35,552 bases of DNA, taken from Bacteroidota bacterium. Its GTDB lineage: Bacteria; Bacteroidota; Ignavibacteria; Kryptoniales; JAKASW01. Positions 7,460 to 16,024 of the stretch are shown here, in pieces. Below the pieces are notes generated by a model. That model was not told where the DNA came from. It saw only the letters and a program-made list of their open reading frames with translations, and searched no databases. Each line of letters starts with the position of its first letter. Position 1 is the first letter of the stretch. The position numbers and the translations under genes were made by a program. The DNA lies in the NCBI GenBank assembly GCA_021845665.1, contig JAJZVO010000045.1, positions 1 through 35,552 of the forward strand, read 5' to 3'.

Positions 7460-8763
7460 GAAATCCTCTCTTTGATCAGTTTGGATCCTACGGGTTTTCC
7501 CGATGAAAGTACATAAGACGAGATGACTTGTTCAACTGCAGACTTCGTCTTCGAGTCATCGTTTCCACGGACGACGGCCAGGACATCTCCCGCCGAAACT
7601 TTCTCGCCGACTTTTTTCATAACGGTGATGCCGACCACCGGGTCAACTTTGTCGCCGACTTTGGCTCTGCCGCCGCCGAGTTTCACATTCGCCATCCCGA
7701 CTCCGAAAGTATCGATTTTCGACACGTACCCGTTCCGGGCTGACTTCGCTTCGAGAACGAAGCGTGGTTTCGGGTAACTACCCGGGGTTTCGACGACTTT
7801 CAAATCTCCTCCTTGCGCCCTCACCATTTCGAGAAATTTCTCGTAACCCGCGCCGGAGGTAATTGCTCTCTGGACGCGTTTCTGAGCCGACGCCAGGCCC
7901 TCCTCCGTACAGAGTGATATCATTTCAGCCGTAAGTCGCTCCGTCAGCTCGATAATGTCTGTGGACTTAGATTCACCGCGCAGTACCATGATCGACTCGA
8001 CAACTTCATCCCAATTGCCGATTTCCCTGCCAAGAGGCTGGCTCATATCGGTCAGGTAGGCGGTTACTTTCTTGCCGTAGAGCTTTCCCACCTTGACCAT
8101 CTTCTTCGCAAGCTTCCGGGCATCGATTGCCTTCTTCATGAATGCCCCGTTTCCCACTTTCACGTCAAGGACCAGCGCGTCGATTCCCTCGGAAAGTTTC
8201 TTGCTCATTATGCTCGAAGTTATGAGAGGTATCGATTCCACGGTCGCGGTAACATCCCTCAGCGCATAAAGCTTCCTGTCTGCTGATACAAGATTCTCAG
8301 ACTGCGCGCTCATCACCAGTCCGACGCTGGCAAGAATTCGCTTGTACTCGTCAATGGACAGTTGAGTCTTGAATCCGGGTATCGACTCGAGCTTGTCCAC
8401 CGTGCCGCCAGTATGGCCGAGACCTCTCCCGGATATCATCGGGACTTTAACACCGCACGCAGCAGCGAGTGGCGCAAGAATGAGCGATATCTTGTCGCCG
8501 ACACCGCCGGTTGAATGCTTGTCCGCTTTGGGGCCGGGAATGTCCGAAAGGTCGACGATAACGCCGGTCGACATCATCGCTTTAGTGAGGTGGAGAATCT
8601 CTTCGTCGCTCATACCGGTGAAGAAAGTCGCCATGAGGAACGACGAGGCCTGATAGTCCGGAAGATTACCCGCGGTGTACTCTTTGACAAAATAGTCGAT
8701 TTCTTCCGCTGAGAGGCGATTCCCGTCGCGTTTCTTTCGGATTATCTCATAAGCAGACAACAT
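7456..8763 (-). CDS. Pyrimidine-nucleoside (thymidine) phosphorylase
   Basis: A cytoplasmic salvage enzyme that splits thymidine, uridine or deoxyuridine with phosphate. About 435 residues, normal length. The phosphate-binding KHSTGGVGDKISL near residue 82 and the family signature SGRGLGHTGGTVDKLESIPG (about 109-128) are intact, as is the C-terminal domain of the PYNP family. Whether it is DeoA-like (thymidine only) or Pdp-like (broad) cannot be told. I use ATG 8763, whose A is shared with the TGA stop of the Nudix gene (TGATG); a GTG at 8766 is the alternative. It lies between Nudix and ArsC-like genes in one coupled unit. Confidence 0.95.
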   Translation of the reverse strand: MLSAYEIIRKKRDGNRLSAEEIDYFVKEYTAGNLPDYQASSFLMATFFTGMSDEEILHLTKAMMSTGVIVDLSDIPGPKADKHSTGGVGDKISLILAPLAAACGVKVPMISGRGLGHTGGTVDKLESIPGFKTQLSIDEYKRILASVGLVMSAQSENLVSADRKLYALRDVTATVESIPLITSSIMSKKLSEGIDALVLDVKVGNGAFMKKAIDARKLAKKMVKVGKLYGKKVTAYLTDMSQPLGREIGNWDEVVESIMVLRGESKSTDIIELTERLTAEMISLCTEEGLASAQKRVQRAITSGAGYEKFLEMVRAQGGDLKVVETPGSYPKPRFVLEAKSARNGYVSKIDTFGVGMANVKLGGGRAKVGDKVDPVVGITVMKKVGEKVSAGDVLAVVRGNDDSKTKSAVEQVISSYVLSSGKPVGSKLIKERIS

Positions 8764-9296
8764 CACGCGCCCTGAAACTTTTCTAAGAAGAACAGCCCGA
8801 CAATTGTCTTAGCGTCGACGATCTCGTTTCGCCTTACCATTTCGAATGCTTCTGCGGGAGTGAAATATTTGATCGACAGGCCGAGTTCTCCCTCCTCAAG
8901 CTGCTGCTTGCCGCCCTTCAGGTCTCTCGCGATGAAGATATGAAGCTTCTCGGTACAGAAACCTGGTGTGGTATAGATAGCCGTAAGTTTCTCGATCCGG
9001 CCCGCATCGTAACCGGTTTCTTCTTTGAGCTCACGCTTCGCGCAGACTTCCGGGGGCTCGCCCGGTTCAAGTTTGCCTGCGGGCAGCTCGTAGAGATACT
9101 CTTTGAGCGGATAACGATACTGGTAAACGAATGCAATTCTTCCATCGTTCGTAACCGGTAGTACAACGGCGCCGCCGGAGTGCTCGGCGACTTCGCGAAC
9201 GCCTCTGTTCCCCGATTCGTATTCGATTTCGTCCACGATGGTGTTAAAGACTCTGCCTTTGAAGACAACTCTATGATCAATGATTTTCAGAGACAT
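8763..9296 (-). CDS. Nudix hydrolase, ADP-ribose pyrophosphatase type
   Basis: The 177-residue protein contains an unbroken Nudix box starting at Gly74 (GKLEPGE...REL KEETGY), matching GX5EX7REUXEEXGU, within which REL-KEET supplies the metal-binding glutamates. The preceding YELPAGKLEPGE is typical of ADP-ribose pyrophosphatases (NudF class), which cut ADP-ribose to AMP and ribose-5-phosphate. AAGGGAAG lies upstream of the ATG. The stop overlaps the phosphorylase start (TGATG). Together with the phosphorylase it makes sense as nucleotide and ribose-phosphate recycling. Confidence 0.92.
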   Translation of the reverse strand: MSLKIIDHRVVFKGRVFNTIVDEIEYESGNRGVREVAEHSGGAVVLPVTNDGRIAFVYQYRYPLKEYLYELPAGKLEPGEPPEVCAKRELKEETGYDAGRIEKLTAIYTTPGFCTEKLHIFIARDLKGGKQQLEEGELGLSIKYFTPAEAFEMVRRNEIVDAKTIVGLFFLEKFQGA

Positions 9297-9383
9297 TGTT
9301 TATTCTTCCCTTCGGAACAGTGGGCGAGAGGCCGGCGGGCATTTCTCGAACCGTGCCGCTGCAATTTTATGAATTGTGGCCGG

Positions 9384-9971
9384 TCATTTCGCGGACAGCT
9401 CCACTTTACGGCTGCCGGGCTTCACAATGGGTACATCTTCTTTGCAGAGGGGGCAGGAATCGGGATGGTAAACCGGCACCTCCATCTTCAGAAGTGGAAA
9501 AGACTCTGCACCGAAGTTTATCGGTTCCCGGCTTCGGTCCACGATGCTCGCCACTCCGACGACCACGCCACCGCGGGCCTTAACAAGCTCCACGACTTCC
9601 TGTACGCTTCCACCGGTTGTGACGACATCCTCGCAGACGAGTACGCGCTCTCCCTGCTTCACCTCGAAGCCCCTTCGGAGCGACATGGTTTTGTCCTCGC
9701 GTTCCGCGAAAACGCCGCGAACGCGGAGCTGGCGTGCGACTTCCTGCCCGACCATTATGCCGCCGATCGCCGGCGCCACGACAAGATCCACTCTCCAATC
9801 GTGGAAGTGTCTGAATATTTCGCCGCAAAGGAGCTCGTTGTACTGAGGATACTGAAGGACCTTAGCGCACTGGAAATATTCAGGGCTGTGAAGCCCACTT
9901 GTGAGGCGGAAGTGTCCATGCTGAAGAGCACCTGTCGATTTGAAGAGGTCGAGTATCTTTTCTTTTTCCAT
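9384..9971 (-). CDS. pyrE: Orotate phosphoribosyltransferase
   Basis: Adds PRPP-derived ribose phosphate to orotate in pyrimidine synthesis. The 195-residue protein has the type I PRTase PRPP loop VLVCEDVVTTGGSV (about 110-123) and the N-terminal FRLTSGLHSPEYF expected of PyrE. The C-terminus carries SCPLCKEDVP, a CxxC extension seen in some PyrE proteins that may bind metal. It is followed, 87 bases on, by the Nudix/phosphorylase unit, so pyrimidine synthesis and salvage genes are neighbours. Confidence 0.95.
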   Translation of the reverse strand: MEKEKILDLFKSTGALQHGHFRLTSGLHSPEYFQCAKVLQYPQYNELLCGEIFRHFHDWRVDLVVAPAIGGIMVGQEVARQLRVRGVFAEREDKTMSLRRGFEVKQGERVLVCEDVVTTGGSVQEVVELVKARGGVVVGVASIVDRSREPINFGAESFPLLKMEVPVYHPDSCPLCKEDVPIVKPGSRKVELSAK

Positions 9972-10090
9972 TTTGGTTTATGAATTCCTCTGCCGTTTTC
10001 CCGCCCGAAGGATCCTACGGACCGCTCACGTCGATTTGCGCAGATACAAATCAGCGAGCATCTTCGCCATCGGCGGGAGAGATTTATGTT

Positions 10091-10372
10091 CTAGTCTCCC
10101 ACGAACTTTTCTATCTTTTCGGCGAGATCAAAATCCTTGGCGGTCAGTCCTTCCTCGCTGTGAGTCGTCAGAACGATCTTCACCCTGTTGTATTCGATGG
10201 TTATGTCCGGGTGATGCTGAACTCTCTCGGCCTCAAGGGCAATCTTGACTACAAATCCCATCGCTTCCGAAAAGTCCTTGAGCTTGAAGTCCTTCTTAAT
10301 CGAATCATCCGCCAGCTGCCAATCATGCAGCTTCGACAGTCTCGTATCTATTTCCTGCTTCTTGAGTTTCAT
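10091..10372 (-). CDS. phhB: Pterin-4a-carbinolamine dehydratase
   Basis: A 93-residue single-domain enzyme with the family signature EAERVQHHPDITIEYN, catalytic His53 and His54, and the later His71 (LTTHSEEG). It dehydrates 4a-hydroxytetrahydropterin to regenerate the cofactor of aromatic amino acid hydroxylases. No hydroxylase is visible in this window; in several bacteria related proteins have other pterin or moonlighting roles. It lies between gmhA and pyrE on the same strand. Confidence 0.92.
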   Translation of the reverse strand: MKLKKQEIDTRLSKLHDWQLADDSIKKDFKLKDFSEAMGFVVKIALEAERVQHHPDITIEYNRVKIVLTTHSEEGLTAKDFDLAEKIEKFVGD

Positions 10373-10411
10373 ATTGCGCTCTCTCGTTGAATGTTAGACA
10401 ATGGCACCGCC

Positions 10412-10996
10412 TCAGCCGAATAGCTCCATCTCCACAAGCTCGGATACAATGTGGCCGATCGTAATATGCCCTTCCTGAATTCTCTGTGTATTGTCGGACG
10501 GGACAATGATCGGGAGATCGCATTTGGCCTTGAGCTTTCCTCCATCCTTTCCGAGGAATCCGATAACGGTCATCCCGTTCTCATGCGCCTTATCGGCAGC
10601 TAAGAGAATGTTGGCGGAGTTCCCGCTTGTGGAAATACCGACAAGAACATCGCCCTTTCGGCCTAGAGCTTCGACCAGCCTCGCGAATGTATTTTCAAAA
10701 CCGATGTCGTTTCCCCCTGCGGTCAGGGCGGAAGTATCCGTCGTCAGCGCGATCGCGGGGAGCCCTTTCCTTTTAATATCATGGTTCAAACGAATAGTGA
10801 ACTCAGTAGCGATGTGCTGCGAGTCTGCCGCACTGCCGCCGTTTCCGCAAAACAGTATCTTGTTGTCTTTTTTCAGCGCGTCTCTCACAATAGTGACTGC
10901 GCGCGAAATATCTTCGAAGCATGAATTCAGAATTGCTTTCTTAGTTGCCGCACTTTCTTCAAGAGATTCTCTAATAAATTTCGAGCGATCTACCAC
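10412..10996 (-). CDS. gmhA: Sedoheptulose-7-phosphate isomerase
   Basis: A SIS-domain isomerase making D-glycero-D-manno-heptose 7-phosphate for the lipopolysaccharide core. The 194 residues show CGNGGSAADSQHIATEF (about 50-66) with the zinc ligands His61 and Glu65, the SIS motif STSGNSANI, and the C-terminal RIQEGHITIGH that supplies the remaining ligands. GTG at 10996 is the apparent start, preceded by AAAGGAG. Its presence argues for a Gram-negative outer membrane. No other heptose genes are adjacent. Confidence 0.95.
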   Translation of the reverse strand: MVDRSKFIRESLEESAATKKAILNSCFEDISRAVTIVRDALKKDNKILFCGNGGSAADSQHIATEFTIRLNHDIKRKGLPAIALTTDTSALTAGGNDIGFENTFARLVEALGRKGDVLVGISTSGNSANILLAADKAHENGMTVIGFLGKDGGKLKAKCDLPIIVPSDNTQRIQEGHITIGHIVSELVEMELFG

Positions 10997-11047
10997 TATA
11001 GGGCTGCTCCTTTCACGGTCAGTCTGTTATGATCAAATGAAACCCGA

Positions 11048-11812
11048 CTAAACGACCGTCGGGACAGGTTGCTTAAAATGGACGGCATTGGCAAAAGCCT
11101 TGAGCTTACTGGAATTGCCGTTCTCCTCAAAGAAGTTTCCAGTCACGATGAATGACGCCCCGGCCCGGGCCAGTTCGTTGGCAGCCTCCGGATCCTTTAT
11201 GCCGCCACCGACGACCACCGGCATCTTCACCGTCCGGGAGACTGCATAAACCATTTCTTTCGGTACATGAGCGAGAGCTCCGCTCCCAGCTTCGAGATAA
11301 ACCATCTGGAATCCGAACATATCTGCGGCAAGCGAGTAAGCGCAGGCGATTTCCGCTTTCTCGCGCGGGATCGGCAGGCTGTCGGACATGAAATGAGCCG
11401 TGGTCAGCTTACCCGACTCTATCAGCAAATACGCCGTCGAAATAGGCTCGAGGTCATGCTGCTTCAGCAAGGGAGCTGCATGGACATGGTTCCCGACAAT
11501 GAAGTCGGTGTTTCTGGAGGTGAGTGCGGAAAGGAAGAGGATCGCGTCCGCCTGTGCCGAAATCTGGAAGAGGCTGCCGGGGAATATGATGACGGGCACC
11601 TTCGAATATTTTTTTATCTCGGTCAATGACCGCTCAAAAATGTCGCGCGTCATCAGGCTGCTTCCGACGAGGAAAGCGTCGACGCCTGAATCCTGAGCGT
11701 GTTTGACGACGGCGCCAAGGTTTTCGCCCACAAGTTTATCAGGATCGAGAAGGAGCAGGAATCCAGCCCCCTTCTGCTCGCGCAAGTCGAGAAGGTAGTC
11801 GAAAGTTTTCAT
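11048..11812 (-). CDS. Geranylgeranylglyceryl-phosphate synthase family protein
   Basis: A 254-residue TIM-barrel prenyltransferase of the GGGPS/PcrB/MoeO5 family. Phosphate- and glycerol-phosphate-binding motifs are visible: LLLDPDK (20-26), VPVIIFPGS (72-80), YLEAGSGA (172-179), VVGGGI (about 200-205) and VTGNFFEE. In archaea the enzyme makes the first ether bond of membrane lipids; homologues of the larger group occur in Bacteroidota and relatives. AGGAGG sits 4 bases before the ATG. The gene is just 7 bases downstream of alaS on the same strand, so it should share its transcript. The product in this organism (ether lipid or other prenylated glycerol phosphate) is not known from sequence. 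Confidence 0.92.
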   Translation of the reverse strand: MKTFDYLLDLREQKGAGFLLLLDPDKLVGENLGAVVKHAQDSGVDAFLVGSSLMTRDIFERSLTEIKKYSKVPVIIFPGSLFQISAQADAILFLSALTSRNTDFIVGNHVHAAPLLKQHDLEPISTAYLLIESGKLTTAHFMSDSLPIPREKAEIACAYSLAADMFGFQMVYLEAGSGALAHVPKEMVYAVSRTVKMPVVVGGGIKDPEAANELARAGASFIVTGNFFEENGNSSKLKAFANAVHFKQPVPTVV

Positions 11813-11819
11813 TGGCCTC

Positions 11820-14423
11820 CTATTTTAAAAGCTGCTTCACAATTTCTGGCACGCTGTTGACTGCATCGTGAATCTTAGATTGGTCTTTCCCTCCGGCGGT
11901 CGCGAAATTCGGTCTGCCTCCTCCTCCACCGCCGACTTTGCGGGCAACTTCGTTCACGATCTTCCCGGCATGGAGCTTCTTCTGCGTTATCGCGTCCTGC
12001 GACACGCTCGAGACAAACATCGCTTTTTCCTGGATCTTGGCTCCGAGGACAATTACGCCGCTGCCGAGTTTGTCCTTCAGGTAATCGGCGACCTGTTTAA
12101 GCTCGTCATCCGAATCGACATCGACAAGACCGTAAACCACTTTTACGCCTTCGACCGTACCATCCTGACCCGCGGCATGGAGGAGCTTCTCAGCGGCGGA
12201 CATCGCCGTCCTCAACCGGAAGCCACCCAGTTCTTTTTCTAAATTCTTTATCCGCTCAGCGAGCTCGTCCTTTTCCCTTTCCTTCTCGTCGGCCTTTGCC
12301 GTAAGGTTTGCGATAATCCTTTCGATACCGCCGCCGGTAACCGCTTCGACCCTCCTGACACCGCTCGCGATACTCGACTCGGAGACGATCTTGAAGAGTC
12401 CGATCTCGCTCGTGTTCCTGACGTGCGTGCCGCCGCAGAATTCCATTGAGAAATCCCCGAACTGCACGACGTTTACTCTGTCGCCGTACTTGTCACCAAA
12501 GAATGCAAGCGCTCCCATCTTTGTAGCCTGGCCGTAAGGAATGTTGCGATGGTGGACCAGCTCGATGCGCTCCAGGATTTTATCGTTAACGATCTGCTCG
12601 ATGCCGCGAAGTTCTTCCGGTGACACTTTCTTGTGGTGGGCAAAGTCGAAGCGCAAATGTTCCCGGTCGACCAGCGAGCCGGCCTGGTGAACGTGAGTCC
12701 CGAGCGTCTTCCTGAGCGCAGCGTGAAAGAGGTGTGTCGCGGAATGGTTACGCATTATTTCAAGCCGCCGCTTACCGTCGACTTCGGCTGTGACCTCACT
12801 TCCTACTTTCAATGCCGCTTCATTTTCCCCTTCAACGACATGGACGATCCTGTCGTCCACCTTCACGAGATCCACGACGGGTATCGAATTTCCAGCAGTG
12901 CGAATAATTCCCGTGTCGTCAACCTGGCCGCCTGCCTCCACATAGAATGGAGTCTTGTCGAGGACTACGAAGCTCTCGTCGCCTGTTCTCTTCACGCCGA
13001 CAACCTTCGCCGCATTCTCTGTAGTATCATATCCTGTGAATTGGCTCTGGACATTTTTGACCAGTTCATCGAGGTGAGAGTCGCCGGCAAGATTGACGTT
13101 GAATGTTTTCCTGGTTGCTTCGCGCGACCTGTTTTGCTGCTTTTGCATGAGACTGTCGAAACCGGCATTATCGATCGTGAAGCCGCGTTCCTGGGCAATC
13201 AGGTTGGTGAGGTCGGCGGGAAAGCCGTAAGTATCATACAACTTGAACACATCTTCGCCCGGAATTTCCTTTCCCCCGGCCTCTTTCAGCCGGCCTGCGA
13301 CTTCTTCAAATATCTCGAGGCCGCGGTCGAGGGTCTGGTTGAAGCTCTCCTCCTCGGACTTTATGACGTCCTTTATCCTTTCTCTTGAGGTAGCTATCTC
13401 AGGATAAGCCTTTCCCATATTCGCGACGAGCACATCTACGAGCATATAGATAAACGGATCGCGCACATCTAGATTTCTCGCGTAGCGGGACGCGCGCCGA
13501 AGGATTCTTCTCAGGACGTAACCGCGTCCATCATTGGAAGGGTTCGCGTTATCGGCGATGGCAAACGTCAGGGCACGGACATGGTCCGCAATGACGCGCA
13601 TCGCCACCTGGTTGCGCTCCCCCTCGTACTTCTTCGCGGTGAGTCCGGCTATCTCAGAAATGATCGGCGTAAAGACATCGGTATCGTAATTCGATCTCTT
13701 TCCCTGTAGAACAGATACGACTCGCTCGAAGCCCATTCCCGTATCGACATGTTTCGACGGGAGCGGCTGAAGCTCACCCGACTCATCCCTGTTGTACTGG
13801 ATGAACACCAGGTTCCAGAGTTCGATGAATCTCGAGCAGCCGTTGACATTGACACCGTGCTGGTGCTTTTTCCGGCAAATTCCCTCACCAAGGTCGATAT
13901 GAATTTCTGAACATGGACCGCACGGTCCCGTCTCGCCCATTTCCCAGAAATTGTCTTTCGAGCCGAACCTTAATATCCTGGACGGAGCAATATCGGTGAC
14001 TTTTGTCCAGAGTTCGGCTGCCTCGTCGTCGGTCTCGAAAACTGTAGCGTACAGCTTATCTTTGGGGAGCCTCCATTCACCGGCAAGAAGCTCCCAGGCC
14101 CATCCGATCGCCTCTTTCTTGTAATAGTCTCCGAACGACCAGTTGCCGAGCATCTCGAAGAAGGTATGATGGTACGTATCGTGTCCGACTTCTTCGAGAT
14201 CGTTGTGCTTCCCGCTGACGCGGATGCACTTCTGGTAATCGACAGCCCGCGTGTAGTCGCGTTTCCCTTTCCCGAGAAATACGTCCTTGAACTGGTTCAT
14301 GCCGGCGTTCGTGAAAAGAAGCGTGGGGTCGTCGTAAGGAACGACCGGTGCGCTAGGGACAGCTCTGTGCCCGTGCTTTTCGAAAAACTTTATGAAACTT
14401 TCGCGTACTTCGTTTGAATTCAT
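11820..14423 (-). CDS. alaS: Alanyl-tRNA synthetase
   Basis: The 867-residue class II synthetase charges tRNA-Ala. The N-terminus SFIKFFEKHGHRAVPSAP and the ATP-binding region with FTNAGMNQFKD are typical. The editing domain is complete, with HSATHLFHAAL near residue 560 and the CxxxH of CGGTHVRNTSEIG near residue 661 forming the zinc site that clears Ser-tRNA and Gly-tRNA. The C-Ala domain ends with a glycine-rich GGGGGGRPNFATAGG near residue 830. It is preceded 3 bases away by clpS and followed closely by the GGGPS gene. Confidence 0.98.
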   Translation of the reverse strand: MNSNEVRESFIKFFEKHGHRAVPSAPVVPYDDPTLLFTNAGMNQFKDVFLGKGKRDYTRAVDYQKCIRVSGKHNDLEEVGHDTYHHTFFEMLGNWSFGDYYKKEAIGWAWELLAGEWRLPKDKLYATVFETDDEAAELWTKVTDIAPSRILRFGSKDNFWEMGETGPCGPCSEIHIDLGEGICRKKHQHGVNVNGCSRFIELWNLVFIQYNRDESGELQPLPSKHVDTGMGFERVVSVLQGKRSNYDTDVFTPIISEIAGLTAKKYEGERNQVAMRVIADHVRALTFAIADNANPSNDGRGYVLRRILRRASRYARNLDVRDPFIYMLVDVLVANMGKAYPEIATSRERIKDVIKSEEESFNQTLDRGLEIFEEVAGRLKEAGGKEIPGEDVFKLYDTYGFPADLTNLIAQERGFTIDNAGFDSLMQKQQNRSREATRKTFNVNLAGDSHLDELVKNVQSQFTGYDTTENAAKVVGVKRTGDESFVVLDKTPFYVEAGGQVDDTGIIRTAGNSIPVVDLVKVDDRIVHVVEGENEAALKVGSEVTAEVDGKRRLEIMRNHSATHLFHAALRKTLGTHVHQAGSLVDREHLRFDFAHHKKVSPEELRGIEQIVNDKILERIELVHHRNIPYGQATKMGALAFFGDKYGDRVNVVQFGDFSMEFCGGTHVRNTSEIGLFKIVSESSIASGVRRVEAVTGGGIERIIANLTAKADEKEREKDELAERIKNLEKELGGFRLRTAMSAAEKLLHAAGQDGTVEGVKVVYGLVDVDSDDELKQVADYLKDKLGSGVIVLGAKIQEKAMFVSSVSQDAITQKKLHAGKIVNEVARKVGGGGGGRPNFATAGGKDQSKIHDAVNSVPEIVKQLLK

Positions 14424-14426
14424 TAA

Positions 14427-14732
14427 TCAGATTTCTATTTGAGTGATCAAACTTATTTCTTCCAGGACACTGTTTATTTGAAGGCAGTCCTTCATCGGAC
14501 CTTCGAACACGAGCGCCTTGCCCTTTGTGTGTGCCTCCAGAGCTATCGCGCCCGCCTTGTCCGAGTCACAACCCAGAGCTTTTATAAGCTGACCGATCAC
14601 TTCCTCGAAAGTGTGCCAGTTATCGTTGAAAAGGATCACTCTAGCCGGCGTCTGTAAGTCGGTCGTGGTTTCTTCAATTTCAAGAGGTTGATTTTCGGTC
14701 GTTAGACCGGAAACACCCATAAGCGTAATCAT
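14427..14732 (-). CDS. clpS: ATP-dependent Clp protease adaptor ClpS
   Basis: A 101-residue N-recognin adaptor that passes N-degron substrates to the Clp unfoldase. The first 28 residues are a variable extension; the folded core begins at PARVILFNDNWHTFEEV. Asn36, Asp37 and His68 occupy the places of the N-terminal-residue pocket of E. coli ClpS. The C-terminal half KALVFEGPMKDCLQ is the Clp-contact surface by homology. No clpA is nearby. It is the first gene of the clpS-alaS-GGGPS run and is divergent from the membrane-protein gene at 15023. Confidence 0.94.
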   Translation of the reverse strand: MITLMGVSGLTTENQPLEIEETTTDLQTPARVILFNDNWHTFEEVIGQLIKALGCDSDKAGAIALEAHTKGKALVFEGPMKDCLQINSVLEEISLITQIEI

Positions 14733-15022
14733 TGTAAACCTCTGTAAAATATAAACCTAAACGGGGGTCTGATTCAAGATTGACTTCCGTTCGAAAATGC
14801 GGCAATTGCTGAAGGGGCTATGGCGCACAGATGACGTGGACTAAAGGCGTGGCGACAGGCTATCCAGCGTTCTGTGGATCCTAATCCGTATGAGTCCGTG
14901 CCCTTTCGGTATGCAATGACACGCAGGAAGGGCAATTTCTTCCTGCGCCGTGTCTTTGGTTTTCTGATCACCCACTGATAAATTCATCTTAATTCTATTC
15001 CCAAAAGAGGAGGAGCCGGACC
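14733..15022. other. Divergent intergenic region with an imperfect hairpin
   Basis: The 290 bases between clpS (minus) and the membrane-protein gene (plus) must hold both promoters. The clearest structure is an inverted repeat: 14918-14930 pairs with 14939-14954 through 5-bp and 8-bp stems, with a 3-base bulge (14947-14949) and an 8-base loop. A smaller 5-bp hairpin lies near 14860. Frames of 64-65 codons exist on the minus strand but are Arg-rich, lack a ribosome binding site and cross the hairpin, so I do not call them. The end contains GAGGAGGAG, the ribosome binding site of the plus-strand gene. Confidence 0.5.
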
Positions 15023-16024
15023 ATGACTTCCACATTTAGCCCGATGACAATCGGGGAAATATTCGACACGACTTTCTCGATGATCGGCAAAACTTTCCTG
15101 CGCAGTGCGGCGATCGCGTTGACCTTCATAGCGTTCCCGATACTGCTTTTAATGATTTCCGCGCATCATTTCTATTCGACAATGCCCGGGTTCACGATAG
15201 GAGGCGCCGGAAAGCATTTCACCGATTTCGCGCCGATGTTTGCCGGAAGTTTCTATTTCGGCAGCGCTTCCCTTCTGTTGGCTGTCGCAGCGTTGCTTGC
15301 AGAAGTCGCGATAAGCATCGTGATCGGAAGCGAGTTGAGATCCGAACGTGTCAGTTACCGGGACGCTTTGAGGAAAACCTTCGACGGCAGGTGGCTGAAT
15401 GGCATCGGCGAGGGATTCTTGAAGATGGTGATCTTCTTCGGCTTTGGATTCTTTGCAGCCATTGTGGGTGGAATCATTGTCATGGTCGTCGGGAAGAGCC
15501 CCGGTTCGTCCGGCTTGGTGTCTATCATGTTCGCCATCCTTCTTATTTTCGTCATAGTCGCGGTGATCTTCTATTTTATCGTAAGACTTTATTTCGCGTT
15601 GACCGCGGTGGCTCTGCAGGAAGTCGGCCCTGTTGAAGCGCTCAAGAAGAGCTGGTTCCTTGTAGGAGATCATTGGTGGAAAACCCTCGGCTTACTAATC
15701 CTATTTTATGTCGTATCCAGTTTCGCTATCTCCCTCATTACACTCCCCGTAACGTTCGGAAGCATGTGGGGCACATACAAACATTTCTTCACTTTCCTCG
15801 GACAGACTGGAGGCAGGATTCCTTCGGCAGAGTTGAGCAAACTCCAGAGCGGGTTTGGCCCGATGATCGGCATCAGCACCGGACTCAGTTCGATCCTGTC
15901 GCTCCTCATCACGCCCGCATTCACGGTGGTTATGTACTTCGATCTTCGGGCACGTCATAATGATATTCCCGACATCGAGAGCCCGGCTGATTCCGAAGAT
16001 ACACCTCCAGTTAAGGTCATTTGA
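15023..16024 (+). CDS. Polytopic integral membrane protein
   Basis: A 333-residue protein with about six hydrophobic segments (near 28-45, 75-105, 130-155, 165-190, 215-240 and 280-300) and short hydrophilic ends. The stretch FALTAVALQEVGPVEALKKSWFLVGDHWWKTLG is reminiscent of membrane domains found with glycerophosphodiester phosphodiesterases and of YciC/DUF975-like proteins, but I cannot place it firmly; motif parts are V-ALQE, A-KKSW and H-WWKT. A strong AGGAGG lies upstream of the ATG. The stop is immediately followed by the ATG of the CPBP protease gene, so the two are almost certainly one operon and may work together in the membrane. Confidence 0.85.
   Translation: MTSTFSPMTIGEIFDTTFSMIGKTFLRSAAIALTFIAFPILLLMISAHHFYSTMPGFTIGGAGKHFTDFAPMFAGSFYFGSASLLLAVAALLAEVAISIVIGSELRSERVSYRDALRKTFDGRWLNGIGEGFLKMVIFFGFGFFAAIVGGIIVMVVGKSPGSSGLVSIMFAILLIFVIVAVIFYFIVRLYFALTAVALQEVGPVEALKKSWFLVGDHWWKTLGLLILFYVVSSFAISLITLPVTFGSMWGTYKHFFTFLGQTGGRIPSAELSKLQSGFGPMIGISTGLSSILSLLITPAFTVVMYFDLRARHNDIPDIESPADSEDTPPVKVI

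Noticed and set aside
14774-14971. 65-codon Arg-rich frame in the clpS divergent region
   Set aside because: GTG start without ribosome binding site, low-quality composition, crosses the hairpin and likely promoters.
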